From Gongronella butleri (lineage: Eukaryota > Mucoromycota > Mucoromycetes > Mucorales > Cunninghamellaceae): a stretch of DNA of 64,000 bases. Below are positions 34,061 to 44,808 of this stretch, one piece after another (position 1 is the stretch's first letter; each line of letters begins with the position of its first letter). Location: NCBI GenBank assembly GCA_025201375.1, contig JAIWZP010000001.1:1164501-1228500 (forward strand), in the 5' to 3' direction. The notes below the pieces were generated by a model. That model worked only from the letters and a program-made list of their open reading frames with translations. It searched no databases and was not told where the DNA came from. A program made the position numbers and the translations under genes.

Positions 34061-36499
34061 CTAGTTGGCCAAGGCTTTGTCTTTTTCATCGGCGACGTAC
34101 GGAGCAGGCGTGGCTTCATGCAATTGAGCTTCCGAGACCATTTCGTGACGCTTGCCACGGATGTCAGCCCAGATGGCCTTGCACATGAGCTTGAGCGCGC
34201 CGCGCGCCTCATAGGCCGGGTAGATGACAACGGCGCACGTGGAGAAAAAGGTCCAGATGATACCGACCGTGACCCAGCCTGTGAAGAATGGCTTGGAGAA
34301 CACGTAGCGCGAGAAAAAGAGAGGCAAGGGCCAAGCAAGGAACAGACACACCGCAAGAATCACGCTGCAAATCTTGGCAAAGCGCGCCGACTTGTGCATA
34401 AACTCGATTTCCTCGGGCGTGTTAACAATGGCAGGCGCGGCCTTTTCGTTGGACGCGGCCGACGACGACGCAGAGTCATCAACATGGCCAACTGCGCCAC
34501 CAGACGTCTCGGCATCATTGACAAGCGTGATTTCGCGCGTCGAGTCAAACGTGTAATTGTCGGGCTTGATGTACGTAAGCACAAGCGTGAATGGCACGGG
34601 CGACAACAGCGCCACAAGGTTGCCGGCCATCATGGGCAGGTTTTGAGACGTCGAATCAACCGTGATTTCACCATAAAGGCCATATGTCGTCGTCAACCAC
34701 GTGATCACCGCAAGAACGAACCCAGCAATCGGCGACACAATCGCCGCCATCTTGTTCTGCTTGCTCCAAAGCAGCGTCAATGTCAGGGGAACAACCGCAG
34801 AAGAGATCAAAACACCCATCTGTGCGTAAAAAAAAAAAAAAAAAGAGGTTAAAAATGCGCATTTCTCTCATTTTTCGTTTTCTCTCTTTTTCTCGCTTAC
34901 CAGCGTATAGAGATAGCCAAGATTGATGCCGGTTTGGTTGAGCAAGGTGGCAAGGACACCCATGAGGACACCAAAGATGAGGACGGCCGCGTGCGAGAAA
35001 CGAATCACCTTTTTGCCGTCGGCATTGGGGTTGATGTACGTGCGGTAGATGTCATAGGTGAAAATAGAAGACACGGCAATCAATTCGGCCGAAGAAGCGC
35101 TGGTGACGGCCATGAACACAAGAACAAGCGAAGCAAATGCGCCGGCCTGGCCCAGCAAGGCCACAGCCGCGTCAGGGAGCACGAGACCCTGGCTGACCGC
35201 AACAGGCGAAATATCCAATTGCAATGCGCGTGCCGCTAAGCCCATGGTGGTCGCAAGACAAAAGGGAATCGCATACCACGAAAGACCGCCAACAAGATAA
35301 GATTTGACGGCATAATGCGGATGAGCTGCAATGGCGCGTTGATAATAGCAATTGTCCAAGAACACAGTGCCAAAGTTGCCGACAATGTTGATGATGCCGA
35401 ACATGAGGCCTTGCAGCGACGAAAACGTGATCAGCGAACCCTGCACATTGTCCGAGATGGGCGTCTTGGACGACGATTCCACAAGCAAGTCGTACATCTT
35501 GCTGGGCGACCCAATCAATGGCGACGTCGAGTACACCGTAAAGTAAAACGAGATAATGATGATGAAAAGCACCGCCGTGTGACTAGAAAAAAGGTATGGC
35601 AATGAGCATCCAATGGCTCCAAAACTCGGGTTTTTCCTTGTTTTACGCGTAATCCGTCAAAAAGGTGGCCTTGATGCCGCCAAACAGCGTGTACACCATC
35701 ACACCCAGTGGAATCAAAAAGCATGCAGCAATCACATTCATGCCCGTGATGTACGTAATCACGGCAGAGCCGCCCAGCAAGAGCATCGCCGTCACAATCT
35801 AATAAAATTGCATAAAATGCGTCAATTGAGCGCCGTCTATTGCCATTTTCTGCCTTACGATGTTGGTGAACAGGGAAAAGATCAAGTACACAATGTGCGC
35901 CGTGCGACCATAGCGCGCATTGACAATCTAAAAGAGCGCAATGGACCGTGAATATCGCTTCGCCATGTTTTTTTTTCTTGTTTTTGTCTTACTTCAAGGA
36001 ACGTGTGAGCATTGGGCGCCTTGCGCTTCATTTCAATGGCCAAAACGGAGAACAACAACACCTGCACGGTGGCACCACTCGCATACCAAACTAAAAAAAA
36101 AAAAAAAAAAGCCATTGAGTGCTCAATTCCTCTTTTTCCTTGTTTTCCTTTGTCTTACTGGGGCCAGACACGCCATACTTGTAAGCGACTTCCGTGCTCG
36201 TCAAGAGCGTAGCCGCCCACGTCCAACTAGACACGACCGCCGACGCGACCAGGCCCGTCTTGACGGTGCGGTTGGAGGTCATGTACATTTCTGAGGTTTG
36301 CACTTCGTGGAGGTAGCGTTTCAACGCCCACGTCACAAGCGTCATGCAAACAGCAAACAGCGCGCCAAAGCTAAGATCCAATGGGCCCTGAATTAGTGTC
36401 CCGACGCGTCGCAATGGCTGTATTTTTTGCTTTTTGATTTTTTTTTATTCATTACCCTAGGACGACGCCATAGCCCACGCCTTCAGATAAAATAGCCAT
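34061..36499 (-). CDS. DUR3: Urea/polyamine:H+ or Na+ symporter (DUR3, SSF family)
   Basis: DUR3 is the high-affinity plasma-membrane urea symporter of the sodium/solute symporter family. Seven exons (36456-36499, 36159-36370, 35993-36090, 35859-35927, 35647-35798, 34901-35582, 34061-34819) total 2,016 nt, giving 671 residues, the usual fungal size. Recognisable family blocks in order are [64 protein letters not shown] and [15 protein letters not shown]. About 15 hydrophobic segments are spread along the chain. The cytosolic C-terminus is charged and less conserved. A TATA box lies close upstream. DUR3 is nitrogen-catabolite regulated in known fungi, but no GATA-site cluster was verified here. 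Confidence 0.95.
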
Positions 36500-36569
36500 G
36501 AAAAATAAGAGAAGTGAGGTTCAATTACAAAGAAAAAAAAAGGAGCAAGATGCATCTGCACACTTGACC

Positions 36570-36576
36570 TTTTATA
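36570..36576 (-). promoter_or_regulatory. TATA box of DUR3
   Basis: TATAAAA on the minus strand, 71 bases upstream of the DUR3 start codon at 36499. Confidence 0.6.
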
Positions 36577-36781
36577 CCATGCAAAACATTTGATTTTATC
36601 GCGCAGACGCGCAAAAACAGCTGATAGGGTGGGCCACCCAAGGGGGCAAGCTTGCAGATAATGGAGATAAGCCTGTTATCTCCCATTGTGGAACGAAGCT
36701 TGCAGAGTCGCCACTTCTTTTCTTGATCCGTCAGCCCCACATCCTTGATCACAGATCAAAATCGCATTGATGATGAACGGG

Positions 36782-37258
36782 CTATAATTGAACACCAAGT
36801 GTGTGCCTTGTTTGTGCCTTTGCTGCATGGTTGCGCGGGCAATATGCCCATTGGCCCCTGAAATTTGGGATGCTGACCAGGTTTAGCGGAGTGTCATGTG
36901 TCAACAAGAGCTTTTTCTGCCATTTTGCGCTTATTTCAGCGAATTCTCGGATGATCACATCGTGAATTGACACTTTCATGTGAACCATGGATGACTGTTC
37001 TGTAGATGTTCGATTGTAGCCGATATCTTGGGCCCCATTGATATCCATAAAAGAACGAAAGCTTGCGATAAAACAAAAAACACAGTGATTGATAGCCATT
37101 TTGTACGACCTTGGCTTCCGAGGTCGGCCCAATTGGAGCCATGGAGCTTCCACTGGGCAAGATGCATCGTCCTGTGTGAGCATGCAAGGCATGTCAAATA
37201 GAGCGGTCATAGGTGCATCAGGGCGCTTGTCCAGCAAAATGCAATAAATATTGCTCAC
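36782..37258 (-). CDS. Hypothetical protein, doubtful
   Basis: A 158-codon ATG-to-stop frame, the longest open stretch in this 1-kb gap. It has protein-like composition with several Cys and Trp residues (e.g. DMPCMLTQDDASCP, IPNFRGQWAYCPRNH) but no recognisable family, no clear promoter and no splice-site support. It may be a small lineage-specific gene, a decayed exon or chance. Confidence 0.25.
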   Translation of the reverse strand: MSNIYCILLDKRPDAPMTALFDMPCMLTQDDASCPVEAPWLQLGRPRKPRSYKMAINHCVFCFIASFRSFMDINGAQDIGYNRTSTEQSSMVHMKVSIHDVIIREFAEISAKWQKKLLLTHDTPLNLVSIPNFRGQWAYCPRNHAAKAQTRHTLGVQL

Positions 37259-37540
37259 ATCGGCCTACAACCAAGGTTGACTGCTCTCTGGTGGATGTGA
37301 ATCGCGCCTCAGTTGTCTCTGTTGTCTCTCAAGAGGGCCTGTGTAACGCGAGCGCCAGGCGATTATCTAGCATGTGGGGAAAATCGCTCATGACTTTATC
37401 TTTGTTACCATGATCTCGCGAAATTCAAGCAAATTCTCAAGAGCAAGGCACGCTTTTCGGTCTCGGAGAACGGAACAGTCTAAAACAATGTTTAATTCGA
37501 CGAGAGAGAGGGGCAGTGTACGCGCCATCATGTTCAAAAT

Positions 37541-40063
37541 CTAATCTTCCTTCTTTTTTTGGAGTCCGTTCTTTTCGTATTGCATCAGATCGTCGCCAAT
37601 GGCCGCCACCACCTTGGCCAGGTCCTGCTTGGCCTGCTCCTGCGACTCGCCGCGCAATTCCGAGTAATATTTGATCTTGGGCTCCGTGCCACTAAAAAAA
37701 AAAAAGAAAAAGAAAAAAAAAGATAAAAAGGAAAACGTGAGCCATTGTTTCGAGCATCCCGCGTCGCTGACGAGTCGTACCTGGTGCGAATGGTAAAGAC
37801 CGTGTTATTCTCCAGGCGGAAAGTGATCATCTCGGATAACGACGACACAGGCAACGTGGGCTGGTGGTCGACCGTGGTCGAATCATAGCCAATGGTCAAA
37901 TCACGAATGCCAACCACCTTGTAGCCGCCAATGGTTGCAGGATAGGCCAAGTCGTAGCCGTAACCTGACGTCGAGGACGACACCTAAGAAAAAAAAAGAA
38001 AAAATGAGCCATGCAAAAAGCGCGACGTGTCGTTTTCTTTTGTTTTCTTCCTCTTTTTCTTGCTCTTTTTTCTCTTTTTTCTTACTGGATTGTCTCCAAA
38101 GCGGATGCGCTTAAAGATGGCTTGGATCAGGGCCTTGTCATTGCAGATAAAATAGGAATTGTCCGAGACAAAGTAGCCGTACTTGTCGTACAGCGCTTCA
38201 AGATAGTGGTATGCGGTCAGACCCTGCTTGTACAGCTGCACAGCCCACTCGGAAAAGTATGCGAGCGCGCTAATGCCGTCCTTGTCCTTGACAATGTGGC
38301 CACACGTGAACCCAATGGCCTCTTCAAAGGCAAAGATGACATCGTAGCCTTCTTGCTCTAATTGCATGCTGCGATTGCCAATCCACTTGAACCCCGTCAG
38401 CGACTCCTCGAAACGGAAGCCTTCCACCTCGCCCATGCGCTCCAGGAATTTGGACGACACCGTGCTCGCCACCATGGCCAATTTTTCTTCAAAAAAATTA
38501 AGAAACATGAGCACATTGTGCTCGAAAATCATCTTTTTTTTTTTTTTTTTTTTGCCACAAAGGATGAGCTTCTTACTGGGATCTTTTCCTTGCTCGCGCA
38601 CAGCATTCTGGAAGCTAGCGGCGCCGAGGATCGCGCCAATTTGATTGCCAGACAAGATCACCCATTCGCCGCTGGGTTGGCGCTCGGCAATGGCTAGACG
38701 ATCGGCATCTGGGTCATTGGCGAGAATCAGGGGGATATTGTGTTGCTCAGCGGTCTTCATGGCAAGGCTCTGCAATAAAAAAAAAAAAAAAAAGAGGGAC
38801 ATGAATTGGATGCGTCACGCGATCATCACGACCTTTTTTTACACTTTTTTTAGCATATTTGGCTTACCAATGAGCCCTTGCCCTCCTCAGGATTGGGGAA
38901 CGCGACGGTAGGGAAATCAGGGTCCGGTTGGATTTGTTCATTGACAAGCACAAAGGGCGGCAGCTTAAATGCCTCAAAAGCGCGCTGCGCAAAGGGCGTG
39001 CCCACACCGTGCATCGCCGTATACACGAAGCGCAAATTGGTCTGCGCATTGTCGGCACTGTTAAAAAAAAAAATAAGATGAACAATGCACTTTTCCCTCA
39101 TCTTTTTACGCTTACGTGTGGGTCGACAGGGCCGCCAATTCTTCAAAATAAGCATCAATGACCCCTTCCTTGGCAGGATCCGCGCTGAGATCGCTGGTGC
39201 CCACAAGATCGTAATCCCAGGCCCAAGGCTCCAAGTTGGCCTCGATGGACGCGGCAATGCCTTCGTCGTGCGGCGGGATGATCTGACAAGCATTCTCCCA
39301 GTACCTATTTTAGAAGAAAAAGCGCGTTTAGAAGCGCGTCTACGCGCGCAAATGGCTCAACTTACACCTTGTAGCCATTGTCATCCTTGGGATTCTGCAT
39401 GTCGACAATAAAAAAGAGCAATTGAGCCTTCCATGCGTGTATATTTGATGCCATTGGCGCCATTTATGCAAAAAAAAGTCTTACGTGAGACGCGGTAATC
39501 ATGACACCGGCTGCTGCCTTGAGCTTTTTGATGGTGTATGGAACCAATGGCGTGTGGACGAGATCCTGATAGTACCAAACCTTGAATCCGCGCTTGAGAA
39601 AGGCGGCTGCCGTCAGCTTGGCAAAATTCAACGAGTGGTGACGATGGTCATGGCCCACGACCACGCCCCGTGATTTGGCATTAGCCACGTGCTGCTCCAC
39701 GTACATAGCCAGCCCCTGCGACGCCTGCAGAACCGTCAAATCATTCATTCGCGAGAATCCAGCTTCCATACGAGCGCGCAAACCTGGAAAATCGAAAATG
39801 AGCGTCCTGATTGCCCCAAGTCCCACATTGGCGTCTCTTTTGTGTTCCCTCTTAATCTCTTACCAGCTGTGCCAAACTCAATACGCTGCCCAAGGCGGCG
39901 CTGCAGCTCATCGGTCTGGTTTGTCGCCTGCAAGTGCTTGATCTCGCTGCGCGTCTCTTCGTTCTATGAAAAACAACCAAGATAAGACGCTGCAAGGGCA
40001 CAATGGGCTCCTCTTTACCTTGTCTAGGCGAAGCCATTCTTCAACGAGCGTGTTAATATCCAT
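37541..40063 (-). CDS. PGM2: Phosphoglucomutase/phosphopentomutase (human PGM2, yeast Pgm3/Prm15 type)
   Basis: The enzyme interconverts sugar 1- and 6-phosphates (or ribose 1-/5-phosphate) via an active-site phosphoserine, in the cytosol. Ten exons (40019-40063, 39864-39963, 39485-39783, 39366-39394, 39116-39304, 38868-39057, 38577-38769, 38086-38486, 37781-37983, 37541-37691) total 1,800 nt, giving 599 residues (human PGM2 612). Motifs are the catalytic serine loop [14 protein letters not shown] (split by an intron after TASH; the NPKDDNGYK part is a 29-nt exon), the metal loop [13 protein letters not shown], the sugar-binding [12 protein letters not shown] and FAFEEAIGF, and the phosphate-binding [11 protein letters not shown] near the end. 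Name follows human PGM2, not the yeast isozyme called PGM2. This is the intact copy in a triplicated cassette and is divergently paired with RNase T2-1 174 bases away. Confidence 0.95.
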
Positions 40064-40148
40064 AATATTTGAAACAGACAAAAAAATAAAGTAAAAAAAA
40101 AATAAAAAAAGAGGGAAAAGTAAGAAAAAGAGAGACGCTATTTTTCCA

Positions 40149-40198
40149 CGGGTCTTGGAATTTTGCGCGCCTATTTAAAGCCAGCGGCCATTCATGCA
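40149..40198. promoter_or_regulatory. Shared core promoter between phosphoglucomutase and RNase T2 (unit 1)
   Basis: CGGGTCTTGG (40149-40158), a TATA-like TATTTAAA (40172-40179) and the following AGCCAGCGGCCATTCATGCA (40179-40198) are conserved in all three cassette units (around 43135-43185 and 47268-47318) while surrounding sequence differs. TATTTAAA lies 59-67 bases before each RNase T2 ATG, so it probably drives RNase T2. Confidence 0.6.
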
Positions 40199-40237
40199 CC
40201 TTTCTTCTCTCTTTTGCTCCCACTCTCAGCTTCTACA

Positions 40238-41427
40238 ATGAAAATACACTGCTGCGCTGTACTACTACTTTTACTCGGCGCCCTGCTTGCCTCCGCCGAC
40301 AACCAGCTCGTCATAAAAGACGACAGTCCCGTGTGCAATAGTAAGACGACCTCTGTTCTGGTCAACGATACTCACTTTTGCCTTGTTTCTTTTCTTTATC
40401 GCTGTTTTTTTGCCCCCTTTCAGAAACACTTCTCTCTTGCCATTGGGACGGCGCCAAGGTCGACAGCTGTTGCTCGCCCACTTATGGCCTCGTCGTCCTC
40501 TCGCTCCAATGGGTTGAAAATTTGGGCCCAAACGACGATTTTACAATTCATGGCCTATGGCCCGATACTTGGTACGTGCTTTTGTGCTCTTCACGCGCTG
40601 CAATCAACGAGGCAAAAGATTGATAAATGTCTCTCTTTTTTTTTTATATGCACACCAGCTCCGGCGGCCGCGCACCCTCGCGAGGCTGCGATCCCAGGCG
40701 TGTTTCGAACCAAATCGGCCCCATTATCCGCTCCAAGAACCCTGCGCTCTACCAGGAGCTCAACAGCATATGGCCAAGCTACAAGGGCGACAACAATTGG
40801 TATGGAATAGCTTTTATCTTTTTGTTTTTGAACGTCATGATAAAACTTATCCCTCTTTTATTCTCCTCTGCATTAAGGTTTTGGTCACATGAATGGACAA
40901 AGCAGTGAGTTCAGCAAAAGTAAAAAGCAACTGTCTGCTGATTTTTAATTTTCTAGCGGCTCCTGCGTCAGCACCCTCCGTCCAAAATGCTATGGCGATA
41001 CGTACGAAAAGTATCAGGACGTCGTGGATTATTTCCAGGTATCTTTTTAACCGCGCGGCACGGGTCATTGCTAATTTGTTTTGTGTAGAAAACGGTGGAT
41101 TTACATGCCGAATACGACCTTTTTGGCGCGCTAAAGTAAACCAATGGCCGTGGCCACGTGTTGGGGGGGGGGGAATGGCGCTCATGTTTTTCTCTTTTTT
41201 TTCGTAGTCTTGCCGGCGTGTCGCCTGGGCGGCAGTATCAGACGAGCACCATGATGGACGCGCTGCGCAATGCCTTTGGAAAAAAGGTCAAGATTGATTG
41301 CGATCGGTCCGGCAAGCTGTCGGAAATCAGCCTCTTTTTCTATGTGCAGGGCCGTGACACCTATGTTCTCACCGATGCTGTACATCGTGGCACGTGCCGC
41401 CAGACCGTGTATTTTCCAAGAAAGTAG
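40238..41427 (+). CDS. Secreted ribonuclease T2, copy 1 (catalytic residues intact)
   Basis: RNase T2 cleaves single-stranded RNA via 2',3'-cyclic phosphates, outside the cell or in the vacuole. Seven exons (40238-40340, 40424-40571, 40659-40799, 40878-40904, 40957-41038, 41089-41135, 41208-41427) total 768 nt, giving 255 residues. A signal peptide spans ~1-20 (hydrophobic AVLLLLLGALLASA). CAS I is FTIHGLWPDT with His77. CAS II is FWSHEWTKHGSC with His135, Glu136 and His140. Multiple Cys residues fit the disulfide-rich fold. The C-terminal ~90 residues lie beyond CAS II and end TVYFPRK. All four known catalytic positions are present, so activity is expected. Confidence 0.93.
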
Positions 41428-41703
41428 ACCCGTCTGCCCATTACCTGGCTCATTCCATTTTCCTTTTTTTTTTTTTACATTCCATTTGCCCTGTGCGCTC
41501 TCACGCGTAATAAAAAAAGGTGTCAGGCCACCCTGTTTCCCTTTTTTTTTTATATTTTTCACAAGATCAAAGTTTTATTGTGAAAAGTCAGACACTCCGC
41601 TGTGTTTAAAAAAACTTAAAAGAGATCAAGGGACCGGGTCTGTCATTGGCCAATGCGCGAAATGCACCTGAAAAATGGGAAAATGTGTATTTCGTCTGCG
41701 TTT

Positions 41704-41918
41704 CACCGACAACAAGAAACCTGTTCTGTATGCCCTTGTCGCTACTTTTTTTTTGGCGTCATATGCTCACCTATAGCCTTTTTCTTAGTTTTGCTAGTAT
41801 TTGGGTCGATGGCTGCTGGGACATTGCCCACTTTTTAAGATCGCACCGTACGCTGATGAACTTTGTGCCTGAATTTTCCCGTGTTTTTATAAAAGGCCAT
41901 GCTGTTGCTTTGTGCCAG
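41704..41918 (+). pseudogene. ECT1 5' fragment (cassette unit 1)
   Basis: Remnant of the first three exons of the ethanolamine-phosphate cytidylyltransferase whose intact copy starts at 49097. Exon 1 has lost its ATG region (ACCGACAACAAGAAACCTG begins directly after 5' UTR-like sequence). Exon 2 still reads WVDGCWD, but its donor changed from GTAAG to TTAAG, and exon 3 ends GTGCCAG/GTAAG. Everything downstream of intron 3 is missing, replaced at ~42027 by the next phosphoglucomutase fragment. It cannot encode an enzyme. Confidence 0.85.
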
Positions 41919-42026
41919 GTAAGAAAAAAAAAAACGCGCTAATCGAAATGTAGCGTGTACACACCATGGATGTGCCATTTGTTCATCCCCTTTCACTTGT
42001 CGTCTTTGGTATTCTACACAATGATC

Positions 42027-42676
42027 ATAAAAAAAAAAAAGGTAAAATGAGCCATCCCTTCACGTTGCTGACGCAATATTCGCAATTTTTGCAAAAATGG
42101 GGCTTACATGAGTCGCGGTGATCATGACACCCGCAGCAGCCTTGAGCTTTTTGATGTTGTAAGGAGCCAATGGCGTGTGGATGAGGTCCTGGTTGTACCA
42201 GACCTTGAATCGCGCTTGAGAAAGGCGGCAGCCGTCGGCTTGACACAATTCAACGAGTGGGTGACGATGGTCATGGCCCACGACCACGCCCCGTGATTTG
42301 GCATTAAATATGTGCTACTCCACATACATGACCAATCCCTGCGAGGCTTGCAGAACCGTCAAATCATTCATACGCGAGAAGCCAGCCTCTATACGCGCGC
42401 GCAGACCTAAAAATTTGTAAACATGAGTCTTCATTGAGTCCCAATGCCATCTTTTTTTTTTTTTAGCCCTTCTTCCACCACTTGCTTGCCGTGCCAAACT
42501 CGATACGCTGACCAAGACGGCGCTGGAGCTCGCTGGTTTAGTTAGTTGTTTGCAACTGCTGGATCTGGCTGCGCATCTGCTCGTTCGATGACAAAATGTC
42601 CAAAGATAAGGCGGCGCGTCACAAATGCTCATGTTTCTTACGTTATCCAGATGGAGCCATTCTTCGCCAGGCGTGT
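42027..42676 (-). pseudogene. Phosphoglucomutase 5' fragment (cassette unit 2)
   Basis: This corresponds to exons 1-3 (and part of intron 3) of the intact gene at 37541-40063. Exon 3 (about 42108-42410) keeps GHDHRH and [11 protein letters not shown] but has a one-base deletion near 42210 (CTTGAATCGCGC against CTTGAATCCGCGC). Exon 2 carries an in-frame stop at the ATNQTDEL position (~42538). Exon 1 is cut off at 42676, so the start codon is gone. The broken end abuts an unrelated ~400-bp insert. Confidence 0.85.
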
Positions 42677-43083
42677 CACAGTCCCCTCTTTTGCAATTTA
42701 AAGGCGCTCACTGTTGTTTTTTCTCGAACACTCGTCCCCCTGCAACGTGAAAAAAACTCGCGTTGAACACCGTGCAAAACCGCTTCGCTTAAGCTCACAA
42801 ATCTGTCATCACGCAAATCCACATCATTTCAATCACGCGCCGCTTATTTTTTTCGCGCGCCCCGATATTCAATATGCATTTACACGCACTGAATTTACAT
42901 CGTCGCGCCCTCCACTTCTCCTTACCTTCTGACACGGCGCAAGTACATATCATTTCTTATGCAAAACCGATCATACTATCACCCATTCTCTTATCCCCTC
43001 AAATTACCATCACTTCCCACGCAATCATCACATCATCCCCAATCGCAAAATTTCACCTTCTCCATGTCTATCCCGTACAACCG
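42677..43083. mobile_element. Insert of unknown origin in cassette unit 2
   Basis: Units 1 and 3 have ~170 bases between the phosphoglucomutase and RNase T2 start codons. Unit 2 instead has ~407 extra bases that replace the phosphoglucomutase start. The insert is strikingly poor in G on the plus strand, especially 42960-43075 (mostly C, A, T). It has no ORF with recognisable motifs, no clear inverted ends and no obvious target duplication. It may be a solo LTR/SINE-like remnant or filler captured in break repair. Confidence 0.45.
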
Positions 43084-43225
43084 GTGTGTGGGGTGTAAAA
43101 GAGAAATAATTAAAAAAGAGAGGCGCTGTTTACCGTGGGTCTTGGTTGCTTGCACGCTATTTAAAGCCAGCGGCCATTCATGCACAATTCTTTTCTCTTT
43201 GCTGCGCATCACTCTCAACTCTACA

Positions 43226-44522
43226 ATGAAACTACACTCGTGCGCTATACTACCTTTGCTTGGGTCCTTGCTTGCCGCCGCCGACCAACACGTCATAAAA
43301 GACAACGGCCCCGTGTGCAATAGAAAAGACGACGGCCCCGTGTGCAATGGTAAGGCACCGTTTGCCTCGGCCTACGATGCTCACATTTGCCTCACTTTGT
43401 TGCTTTTTGTACTTTTTTTGCCCTATTTGCGTTTTTTTCCTTTAGAAACCCTTCTGTCTTGCCATTGGGACGGCGCCGACGTCGACAGCTGCTGCTCGCC
43501 TACCAATGGCCTTGTCGTGCTCACGCTTCAATGGGACGAAAATGTGGGTCCAAAGGACGATTTTACGATTCACGGCCTTTGGCCCGATACTTGGTATGTC
43601 TTCTGCCGCTACGCCGCATTTGCACTTCCTATTGCGAGGCAAAAAAAATAATTAATTCTATTTTTTCGGGTCACGGGCAGTTCTGGCGGCCGTACTCCTC
43701 CGGGTGGTTGCGATGGCACGCGTGTTTCCTACCAAATTGGTTCCATTATCCGCTCCAAGAACCGTTCGCTCTACGAGAAGCTCCGCACAATATGGCCAAG
43801 CGACCCAAAATTTGGTCATGACGAAAATTGGTATGGGAAGGCTTTTATCTTCTGTTTTTGCACGCCATTGATAAGACTCACCCCCCGCATTTTTCCTTTC
43901 CATTAAGGTTTTGGTCGCATGAATGGATAAAGCAGTAAATTCAACAAAAGTAAACGTAACTTGTCCTGATTTTTTAATTTTCTAGTGGCACCTGCGTCAG
44001 CACCCTCGATCCAAAATGCTATGGCGATACGTACGAAAAGTATCAGGACGTCGTGGATTATTTCCAGGTATATTTTTCACCGCGCAGCACGGGGCATTGC
44101 TAATGTGTTTCTTGTAGAAAACGGCGGATTTGCACGCCAAATACGATGTCTTTGGCGCGCTAAAGTAAACCAATGGCCGTGGCCACGTGTTGGGGGGGCA
44201 GTGGCGCTCATGTTTTTCTCTCTTTTTTTGTAGTCTTGCCGGCGTGTCGCCTGGGCGGCAGTATGAGACGAGCACCATGATGGACGCGCTGATCAATGAC
44301 AATGGTTTTGGAAAAAAGGTCGGCATATATTGCGATGATTCTGGCAAGCTGTCGGACATCCGCCTCTATTTCTATGTGCAGGGCCGTGACACATATGTCC
44401 TCGTGGATGCCGATGATGTTCCAGGCTCACGCTCCCCGTCTGCTTCTCGCCCATGGCCGCGGCCGCATGAGCCCGAACCCACTCCGTGCGGCGAGACCGT
44501 GTATTATCCAAAAAAGAACTAG
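43226..44522 (+). CDS. Secreted ribonuclease T2, copy 2 (catalytic residues intact, extended tail)
   Basis: Seven exons (43226-43349, 43446-43593, 43681-43830, 43908-43934, 43986-44067, 44118-44164, 44234-44522) total 867 nt, giving 288 residues with the same intron positions as copy 1. A signal peptide is at ~1-20. CAS I FTIHGLWPDT has His84. CAS II FWSHEWIKHGTC has His145, Glu146 and His150. Two differences from copy 1 stand out. Exon 1 carries a tandem duplication of the (D)GPVCN segment, adding a Cys, and the C-terminus has a ~25-residue Ser/Pro/Arg/Glu insertion (GSRSPSASRPWPRPHEPEP) before the final CGETVYYPKKN. The enzyme is probably active, and the insertion may be a flexible surface loop. 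Confidence 0.92.
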
Positions 44523-44808
44523 AGTTTTTCGTTCACGACTCTTTTTCTCTGATCTCGAACGAGCTACGCGCATATAGCGAATCGTCAAAAGAAGTACCAA
44601 TAGCATCAAAAGAGTAGTATCAGTTTTCGTTTCATTTGAGTGCAAAAGAAGTATCAGCTATTCAATTCAAAAGTAAGTAATAAAAGTATTTGTGACCAAT
44701 CTTTAAACCTACAGCGCGAATCTCTGGAAAGGTGATGTTTTTAAATACTTGATTTAATAATCATCAGTTTGTACAGGCTACATTTCGGTTGGCGCGTTTT
44801 TTCTTACC
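44523..44808. other. 3' flank of RNase T2 copy 2 up to the inversion
   Basis: This matches the 3' flank of RNase T2 copy 3 (48520-48740: GAGCTACGC, AATCGTCAAAAGAAGTA, ATTTAATAATC) in direct orientation until ~44772, where similarity switches strand at the inversion breakpoint. Confidence 0.7.

Larger units (their letters stand above)
36500..37540. other. Intergenic, DUR3 promoter side
   Basis: Between the DUR3 start and the phosphoglucomutase stop. It contains the DUR3 TATA box and one doubtful minus-strand ORF (36782-37258). Otherwise nothing is recognised. Confidence 0.5.

Noticed and set aside
41640..41942. 98-codon ORF 41646-41942 as a small gene
   Set aside because: It reads through exon and intron remnants of the ECT1 5' end in mixed frames, with a lost start and a mutated donor.
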